From positions 1-27,041 of IMG/VR virus record IMGVR_UViG_3300037184_000135: a stretch of DNA of 27,041 nucleotides; one strand, 5' to 3'. Shown one piece after another: positions 21,801 to 27,041 of the stretch. Each line of letters opens with the position of its first letter. The stretch's first letter is position 1. Made by a program: the position numbers and the translations under genes. This DNA comes from a virus. The notes below the pieces were generated by a model that saw only the letters and a list, made by a program, of their open reading frames with translations, had not been told where the DNA came from and searched no databases.

Positions 21801-24205
21801 TGAGATGTTCTACTTGTATCCTCCACCCGACCAAATAGAACTTGCTCTTTTCCATAGGTATATGGTTCTGATCCGTCTATGCTCACCTTAAAGAGGTAAG
21901 TGTGAGAGCCGGTGGGGAGTTGTAAATCGTACGAGTCGTATATGGAAGACGTGTTCCATTGTCGCATATAAACACGCTCGTAGAGGGTATAGGAAGCCTT
22001 TGGATCATCGTAAGTTACACCGCCGTATTCTCGGATGCTGAGAAGAACAGACGGAATACCATAACATGCAAGAATGAGGTTTACGGATTCCTCTGTTCCC
22101 TTGGTCTTGTAAATCTGTGGAAGAGTGGTGAGGATTCGGTTTCTAACCGTTTTTAGTCTCTCTTCTGCTGACATGCTATTGAGACCATTAAGTTGTTCAC
22201 TTGTCAAATAATTGTTGAGCAGATTGGCTTGCTCAATTGAATCATCAGTTTTCCACCCGAAGGTCTCAAGCATATAATCAACCACTCGGCGAGTAAACTT
22301 ACTCGTTGGATCATTGCCAAGATTCTTCTCTGACGGCAGGTTGGCAATATAGATATAGATATTATCGAAAAAATGACCAACCATCGACAGAAAAATGATG
22401 TAGTCATCATTATCGGAATTAATAAGAATATGTTCGGGGCAAGTGTTGATTAGGCTATCTCGGTTATTCTTGTCATATGCCATAGCTACGGCATCTTGGT
22501 CAGCAATGTAACTTGCGCTGACAAATGACCCGCCTTCATAGTCATACTTCGCACTGTTGTACAAATAGGACTCATAACCGTCAAACGTGCTGATAATGCT
22601 GTCCATCTGATCTTGAATGAAATCGTATTCTTTCTGATAATATGGATAGATACTCCCACTGTAGGCGATGAACATGTCCGCACGGATGTTCAAAACGTTA
22701 AGTGAGGAGCTAAGACCGTAGAGATTTATAACTTTGTTCTTGAAAATCTTCAAACGCATCTCTGCGGAAGAAAATACTACAAAGTTACTAAAATCTGTGT
22801 AATCTACAGATAACTCATTTATATTTTTGCTAATTGTAATGTCACGTTCAGTATCATCATCGTATTTCAAATCGTTGGCTGTGTACGATGTGTTTGTATT
22901 CGTAAGACTGGTATTCGGAATTGGTGCGGAAAAGTTGGGAGGACCAATTGTGTGAATAAGTGGGTATTCGTTGCTTGTGATGATGGCACTAATAACATAC
23001 GGCGTTAATGAAATGTTAGACACCCAACAGCGAGTCTGTGCCGGAAGGTCGAGGGGGAGTTCGTCCTTGAGTTTTACGAGAAGTGTTAGTGGGTCAGATG
23101 GATCGGTTCTCTCGTCCATCATCCCTACGCTGAGGATTGGCAATAACCGATTATCACCAACATTCAAGGCATTCTTGAAATACCCGAAGTACCGATCATT
23201 ATAAACCGTTCTCAGTGTAGTCGAGAATGGCATGTAGAAATACTTAGTGAAGTAATCATACACAAATGCCTTTGCGTCCACATACTCTTTGGATGGATAC
23301 TGTCCAACGGATGAGAATTTTCGTTCAATTGACGCTGATGCAAATGCACCAAACTGAGTGTCGATCATATCAAAATCAACAATCATCGTTGAATTTGAGA
23401 GAAGGTAGTTATTGAAATAGGTACTGATACCTGGTATTCGGATCAAATTCTGACTAACCACATCCATCCCGACCACCGATAGAACCGGTGTTGAAGAATA
23501 CAGTAACAGGTCTTCATAGATGTTCTTGAAGAATGTCTGCATTTCCCCATCAGATGGGATAAAGAACAAGTTCCTGATGGTATTTATTTGATTAGGATAG
23601 AGCGAGGAAACTTGATTATAAATCTGATCGTACGGGCACCCGATTAATGACTTTACATACAACGACGACACGTCATTCATCAAGAACTTATGCTGACAAA
23701 AAGCAGTGTATGAATCATTAAACGATAATAGCGGATAAAGCTTCAACTCTTTCCGTGATGAAGCAATGTCCTTAATAACAAGCTGATTGGCAATATTTCC
23801 TGCCATTTCACGGGTCGTGTTATATGTAATGAAAAAGCTACCCGTTAGAATATGAAAGGAAGATGATACTTGGTCGGCCGGGTCCATCAATATGTCTTGC
23901 GTATTGTGAAGGATATAATCCGGCTTAAGTGCTTGATAGGAATAGGTAACTACGTTATTGAGTGTGTCGAAGTTTGAGACTGTTACTGTATCGTAGCTTT
24001 TAGATTGATAGAGAGTGTCCCATCCGATTTCATTTTTATTCCTATCCCACACCCCCATCTCTACCACGTCAAACTCCGAAAGACCGAACCAAAGGTCTGA
24101 CTGGAATCCCTTCACAAACATAGCATATTCCGTCGAATTCAGATATGAACCCGTATTCAAGCTGCTTGAATTCGTCGAAATCAATTGATATGACATGTAG
24201 TCCAT
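18836..24205 (-). CDS. Giant tail/baseplate protein with LamG-like and two PKD domains (1789 aa)
   Basis: The largest gene here. Residues 1-680 are helical and aromatic-rich without a match I can name. Near 690-725 the segment LPQIYKTKGTEESVNLILAC then YGIPSVLLSIREYGG resembles the folded part of phage tail protein I-type proteins. Residues about 770-955 look like a LamG/concanavalin-type jelly roll (GNIYSVMLRHNYPD, LKIGGWFADLNGQGYTGCFD). Two PKD domains follow at about 1305-1390 (YVWDFGDGSS, NPGIYTVTLTGYYG) and 1387-1470 (YAWDFGFAT, DPGIYTVGLVAS). The C-terminal 310 residues are a Cys-containing beta-rich region preceded by a run of eight G. ATG 24205 starts one base after the previous stop; ATG 24196 is an alternative. 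Probably a baseplate-attached adhesin that contacts surface glycans, by inference. Confidence 0.8.
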   Translation of the reverse strand: MDYMSYQLISTNSSSLNTGSYLNSTEYAMFVKGFQSDLWFGLSEFDVVEMGVWDRNKNEIGWDTLYQSKSYDTVTVSNFDTLNNVVTYSYQALKPDYILHNTQDILMDPADQVSSSFHILTGSFFITYNTTREMAGNIANQLVIKDIASSRKELKLYPLLSFNDSYTAFCQHKFLMNDVSSLYVKSLIGCPYDQIYNQVSSLYPNQINTIRNLFFIPSDGEMQTFFKNIYEDLLLYSSTPVLSVVGMDVVSQNLIRIPGISTYFNNYLLSNSTMIVDFDMIDTQFGAFASASIERKFSSVGQYPSKEYVDAKAFVYDYFTKYFYMPFSTTLRTVYNDRYFGYFKNALNVGDNRLLPILSVGMMDERTDPSDPLTLLVKLKDELPLDLPAQTRCWVSNISLTPYVISAIITSNEYPLIHTIGPPNFSAPIPNTSLTNTNTSYTANDLKYDDDTERDITISKNINELSVDYTDFSNFVVFSSAEMRLKIFKNKVINLYGLSSSLNVLNIRADMFIAYSGSIYPYYQKEYDFIQDQMDSIISTFDGYESYLYNSAKYDYEGGSFVSASYIADQDAVAMAYDKNNRDSLINTCPEHILINSDNDDYIIFLSMVGHFFDNIYIYIANLPSEKNLGNDPTSKFTRRVVDYMLETFGWKTDDSIEQANLLNNYLTSEQLNGLNSMSAEERLKTVRNRILTTLPQIYKTKGTEESVNLILACYGIPSVLLSIREYGGVTYDDPKASYTLYERVYMRQWNTSSIYDSYDLQLPTGSHTYLFKVSIDGSEPYTYGKEQVLFGRVEDTSRTSQSGSGEWAVGFVRIPKKDAGKIFFRIGYKGQESLKMYSQEFPLFDGNIYSVMLRHNYPDPGFEYTPNYDAVPAEYDLYVKRNEFGNQVVNLSSSAICYDSDTNIRFGQGGRLKIGGWFADLNGQGYTGCFDKFQAWRDPVPDANVEDYTNNFSAYAFRGTGSIPYESLYFRMHTDYPFNQLERGRWTNGNPYFAISSSVKLNTLYAEPNADVDCIVSSMAWSGSMKIVDGPCGPVSQPVYPYQFKVLDYPSTWGISKYGPNKFCNEKTRFISQSVEARLDNLDRSTYVDPNATAPDSNQVGFYVDPQDFKNRDIVRYFGNFDFMNAIGDPSYEFSSSYDSMRLFRKEYSEYKNQYSGSRTLFNELLITYKLYFNRSVFDAIKNVIPARTNAIIGVVIEPTILERPKYQLKVVTSSMDYAQDASMNHYAFDSASLCVVSASLISSRSLDLNLKYLSDPTRVYPVNYGGNYIRDLTDSFEMGHFAAGVPPRTIDFTAYMPDRIPSFPINGYAPLTVKFVNNSFGIGTYVWDFGDGSSIYTPAEDNSSGQANPEHVYQNPGIYTVTLTGYYGAFSFHQTQTNYVSVSAYNMSANFDANPKNGSAPMNVGFSNLSTNASTYAWDFGFATSTLVNPTQLYSDPGIYTVGLVASTNVEGNTYAAQYISNSYISVSAPVIANACNGPYLQEVGGGIMGYKPFTQQFVYSLGNLQTPVTFSYNVSQSASRYVVSINNVTQLDTQWLCPNSPSQTEVDNINNAMLPYGPNPNPTYLSASIGNIVFAPGGDGTIYFTKNTPFFTTTVQVFNPFNTTCSFTMSCPTSLPTLVMGPLTPATYSCNSTITQYTDVNGIPYPCVFGVNFLGSKSDDDLILTWTNNYPIRIVCYYPGDNIAQHTVLFNSGNTIYDKWNIGDTGYQGVNNAITQAQLASALATKGEPPQSIVGNLKTMLISFNENEFFGGGAIHSTPTSDKVFRIEVHAPIPGTTYTVNLTCPF
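19740..19747 (-). repeat. Eight-base G homopolymer inside the giant tail gene
   Basis: The coding strand has eight consecutive G encoding part of the EVGGGI segment, between the second PKD domain and the C-terminal region. Gain of one G gives a TAA stop within about five codons. Loss of one gives TAA after about 20 codons (…CGC CAG TAA). Either change would remove the C-terminal 300 residues. Confidence 0.8.
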
Positions 24206-24206
24206 G

Positions 24207-24680
24207 TTATACTGCTGATGGTAATTTGTTTATCGGTGTGTAAGGGAAATCAGTAGAAAAAGCTGAATCCACTCTTCCTTGACCCAAAGCCTTCCTAAGT
24301 TCCAAAATAACTTGCTGGATTGCCAATTGATTTGGCCCTGTCGCAGTTGAGGTTGCCTCGCCTTGAGCCACAACGGTATCTAGTTGGGATTGCAAAGCAG
24401 CGTTTGACTGACTGATGATACTTAATTGTTGCTGCAACGCCTCTATGCTCGATGTAATTTCGGCTGACCCCGTATTAGGAACAAACTCTACGAAATTAGG
24501 GTCATAGAATTTTTCAATCTTAGGATTGTTGTAAACTACATTGGTTAACGGCAACTTCAAGAAAACTTGAGAAAAGTCCGTCGAGGAACTATTAAAGTAC
24601 ATATTCCCCACGGAATCGAACTCGTAGGTGTAATCCCCGGTTTGTTTGAAATTTTGAATATTTTGGGAAAAATCAGACAT
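24207..24680 (-). CDS. Small coiled-coil putative structural protein (157 aa)
   Basis: Not recognised. The N-terminal 70 residues are beta-type (YTYEFDSVGNMYFNSSS). Residues about 75-110 have a clear heptad pattern (EITSSIEALQQQLSIISQSN, then AALQSQLDTVVAQ), likely a trimeric or dimeric coiled coil. A further amphipathic helix follows (LAIQQVILELRKALGQG). The gene lies between the DNRLRE-like gene (12 bases) and the giant tail gene (1 base), so it is probably co-transcribed and possibly translationally coupled. Possible roles are a trimerisation adaptor, fibre connector or chaperone for the neighbouring large proteins, by inference. Confidence 0.72.
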   Translation of the reverse strand: MSDFSQNIQNFKQTGDYTYEFDSVGNMYFNSSSTDFSQVFLKLPLTNVVYNNPKIEKFYDPNFVEFVPNTGSAEITSSIEALQQQLSIISQSNAALQSQLDTVVAQGEATSTATGPNQLAIQQVILELRKALGQGRVDSAFSTDFPYTPINKLPSAV

Positions 24681-24692
24681 ATTAACATTTCA

Positions 24693-27041
24693 TTATCTCG
24701 TTATCTTGAATGTCTTGCCAGTGTCAATCGTGTCAATCTGCTCTCCATCATTCACTCGAATCAAGACACGATAATACCGCTCTTGGGAGAGACCTGTCGT
24801 ATCTACTAGAAAATAATTTCCATCTGGGTATTCACATGATATTTGTGTGAACGAATCGAAATTGACTACAATTTCGTCAGTCTGATTATCTTTCAACGCA
24901 TAATATGACGACGAAGGCAAGAATTCAGGAATAAGGTACTGTTCTTGCTGAGTCGATATTCCGTAAGTTTTCAGTGGAAATTTCTTTCGTCCGAAAACAT
25001 TTAGCTTGATGATGTCACCTGCCTTGTATTCGGGTTGGAGGTTTCCAATACTAATACTATATGGTCTTCCTATATCAAGTGGTCCAAGAACACTGGATGA
25101 GATGTTAACGCTGCTAGTGTAAGTAAAACTGGACGTAAAGGTACTTCCCGTCAGTTGAAGATTGACGGCTCCTCCGAGAAACATACCGTCTGTAAACTGA
25201 CCTGCGAAACTTGCACTGTAAGAACCAGATGTCGTGTACGTTCCCAAAAGAGGACCGAAGACATATGGTCCGTACAAATATGCCACGTAATAGTTTTCAT
25301 ACACTGCGGGGAAATTTATTATAGCAGTCTCTCCTTCGAGTGCCCACGAGTTCCACGAACCAGTCAACACTCCAAACGAAATTCGGTAGTTCTCATAGAA
25401 CGCAAAGAACGAACTTCCACTAAAAATCCCACCATTGAATGTCCCACTCATTAACTGAACGATGTGGAACTTACCACAAGAAGACGTTATCACTGATAAA
25501 GAAGCTTCTGGTAAAGTCGTTCTCCATCCAACATCATCTCCTCCCCAAATGTAGTATAAACTGTCAAATGCATACGGAGAATCATTACACGCAGGATACC
25601 GGTGAATCCCATGAGGTCCAATATTAGGATTACCGGGCCAATCCCACGGGTTCCCCGGTTGATTACAAGGTGTGTTTCCGCAATATGGTCCACAATTAAA
25701 AATCTGTCTTATCATGTTCCCATATGGAGACTCATTAGGAGACGTTGGATATGAGAAATGCCACTCTGTTGGAATTGTGACCACCGTAGTCGTTGCATTA
25801 ATTACCCCAAAGGCAGGACCAATGATTGGAACCCCCGATATATTTCCAGAAATTCCCGTTCCCATAATAATCCCCTCAAACGAATAGGATGCTGAGTCAT
25901 AGTATTTTCCCGATCCTGTTCCCGTTAAAGAGATAGCATCGGACATTAGATAGCCCGTGAATAACTCTATTGAAGACGTAGGCATAATTACTGTACCACT
26001 AATGGTTCCGCTAATGTAGTTTCCATTAATTGTATTGTATCCAATTTCGTACACAAATCCATCAATAGACCCTGTAAAATAATCGGCGTAAAACGTTCCA
26101 CTCCCCGAAAATGTTCCGTTACGAACTTGTGCTATTCCATAGAACGAACCCGTCAAACTTCCGGTAAACTGTTGAACCAATTCATTGCAAAACGGAGTCA
26201 TGTCTCCGCTTACAGAGATGTAATGAGTCCCGATTTGTAAGTCGGTAGAAGCCGTGAAATTTCCGTGAATGCCGCCTGTGCCATAAAACCACGACCCGCT
26301 GTCATTCACTGTTTGGGAAGACCCCGATACAACGGAAATATTAGCACTCGCCGTAAAAATACTGCCCGTTACGAAATGTGAATCATCCCATGCCACATCC
26401 AGAAATGGAGAATAAATAGTATTTGTATCTTCACTAAAATACTTGAGAATAAATCCCGACCCTGTTGGATGAAACTCGTCCGATGACATTACAAGTAACC
26501 CATTGTTTGGAATATTTCCATTGAGCCATTGATTGGCGATTGAGGTTATATCTATATCAAGGTCTGCCGATTTGTATCGGAAACTCTGAGTAACGTATTG
26601 GGGTATAAAAGTCGAACCCGTCATGACCCACGGTGTTCCGCCATAGTAGTCACGATAGACCCAGCTCGCACCATCATCCGAGCCTCCATCGGAAGCATAG
26701 CCGTTTCCCATCCCCCAACTCTCACTGATTGGAGCCACGAAGATTCCATATTCAGTTGGAAGCTGATATTCGTTGCAAATTTTAACCTTCAAGAAGAAAG
26801 ACGCACTTACGATGTCGCCCGATGCAATGGATTCGGAAATTGAAGTCAAGTCAAACCTCAAAAGAGCACGGTCAGTGTATGAGGCAGTATAGTACTGGCG
26901 GCTTCGTTCCATGCGAACATCCACGCCCGAACCTGTTCCTGTCAAACAGCCTGTAACATCCACAAGTGACCCCTCAAATGATGCTGTACCAGGGCTGATT
27001 GACCCCGTAAATATACCATTGAAATCTTGGGCACTGTAATT
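24693..27041 (-). CDS. DNRLRE-like, Gly/Ser-repeat virion protein (N-terminus beyond window)
   Basis: The reading frame is open to the right edge of the window; a GTG at 26963 is only an internal codon, so about 782 residues are visible and the start is missing. After about 40 residues comes a DNRLRE-type beta-sandwich: RALLRFDLTSI, SASFFLKVKICNEYQLPTEY, a Trp/Gly-rich loop, and DIDITSIANQWLNGNIPNNG, with LLVMSSDEF. These domains occur in secreted polysaccharide-active proteins. Next are degenerate GxF/TGS repeats (FTGSLTGSFYGIAQVRNGTF, GSGTFYADYFTGSIDGF, YISGTISGTV) and a Cys/Pro/Gly-rich patch (FNCGPYCGNTPCNQPGNPWD). The last 150 residues are a firm beta domain (IIKLNVFGRKKFPLKTYGIS, EFLPSSSYYALKDNQTDEIV). 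Probably a fibre or adhesin; no enzyme motif is visible. Confidence 0.75.
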   Translation of the reverse strand, partial: NYSAQDFNGIFTGSISPGTASFEGSLVDVTGCLTGTGSGVDVRMERSRQYYTASYTDRALLRFDLTSISESIASGDIVSASFFLKVKICNEYQLPTEYGIFVAPISESWGMGNGYASDGGSDDGASWVYRDYYGGTPWVMTGSTFIPQYVTQSFRYKSADLDIDITSIANQWLNGNIPNNGLLVMSSDEFHPTGSGFILKYFSEDTNTIYSPFLDVAWDDSHFVTGSIFTASANISVVSGSSQTVNDSGSWFYGTGGIHGNFTASTDLQIGTHYISVSGDMTPFCNELVQQFTGSLTGSFYGIAQVRNGTFSGSGTFYADYFTGSIDGFVYEIGYNTINGNYISGTISGTVIMPTSSIELFTGYLMSDAISLTGTGSGKYYDSASYSFEGIIMGTGISGNISGVPIIGPAFGVINATTTVVTIPTEWHFSYPTSPNESPYGNMIRQIFNCGPYCGNTPCNQPGNPWDWPGNPNIGPHGIHRYPACNDSPYAFDSLYYIWGGDDVGWRTTLPEASLSVITSSCGKFHIVQLMSGTFNGGIFSGSSFFAFYENYRISFGVLTGSWNSWALEGETAIINFPAVYENYYVAYLYGPYVFGPLLGTYTTSGSYSASFAGQFTDGMFLGGAVNLQLTGSTFTSSFTYTSSVNISSSVLGPLDIGRPYSISIGNLQPEYKAGDIIKLNVFGRKKFPLKTYGISTQQEQYLIPEFLPSSSYYALKDNQTDEIVVNFDSFTQISCEYPDGNYFLVDTTGLSQERYYRVLIRVNDGEQIDTIDTGKTFKITR

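Noticed and set aside
24693-26963. Complete gene starting at GTG 26963
   Set aside because: The frame stays open through 26964-27041 with the same Gly/Ser/Thr-rich composition, so the GTG is an internal Val codon and the gene is truncated by the window edge.
1-27041. tRNA genes, CRISPR array, integrase or attachment sites, toxin-antitoxin or restriction systems
   Set aside because: I looked for cloverleaf-like or regularly spaced repeats in the short intergenic gaps and for recombinase motifs in the proteins, and saw none.

Overview
The window is a stretch of the genome of a large tailed phage (Caudoviricetes). It looks like a distant relative of the T4 myoviruses, because it carries recognisable counterparts of T4 gp20 (portal), gp17 (large terminase), gp61 (primase) and gp47/gp46 (Mre11/Rad50-type recombination nuclease). 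Every gene I can support lies on the minus strand, so transcription runs from position 27041 towards position 1. Genes are tightly packed, often with 4-base stop/start overlaps. I found no stretch over 300 bases without a gene, no tRNA, no CRISPR array and no insertion sequence. The host cannot be named from the sequence. Shine-Dalgarno sequences are clear before only a few genes.

In the direction of transcription, the first block (27041 to about 12600) is a virion-structural cassette. It holds a DNRLRE-like, Gly/Ser-repeat protein cut off by the window edge, a small coiled-coil protein, a 1789-residue tail-type protein with LamG-like and two PKD domains, four medium-sized structural proteins, an 807-residue protein with FG-GAP-type propeller repeats plus two dockerin-like calcium motifs, and a 98-residue protein that forms its own promoter-to-terminator unit. 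The 385- and 807-residue proteins end in a related C-terminal module. The mix of PKD, LamG-like, DNRLRE-like, FG-GAP and dockerin-like modules suggests surface or polysaccharide binding.

The second block (12550 to 7064) interrupts the structural genes. It holds a SegE-like GIY-YIG nuclease, a zinc-ribbon mini-protein overlapping a T5orf172-type GIY-YIG protein, then a tightly coupled trio: primase, a four-helix SMR/EamA-type membrane protein, and a single-chain Mre11-Rad50 (SbcD-SbcC) fusion. The third block (7057 to 1) returns to virion assembly: an 872-residue structural protein, a zinc-ribbon/coiled-coil protein in the small-terminase position, the large terminase, a GIY-YIG/NUMOD homing endonuclease, and the N-terminal 431 residues of the portal.

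The strongest non-coding signal is a repeated TATTTATAG box in gene-leader positions, always in the same orientation as the genes. It has no visible -35 element and is the reverse complement of the core of the T4 late promoter. Two copies share 17 identical bases, and two copies bracket the homing endonuclease gene. I interpret the box as the late promoter of this phage, but that is inference.
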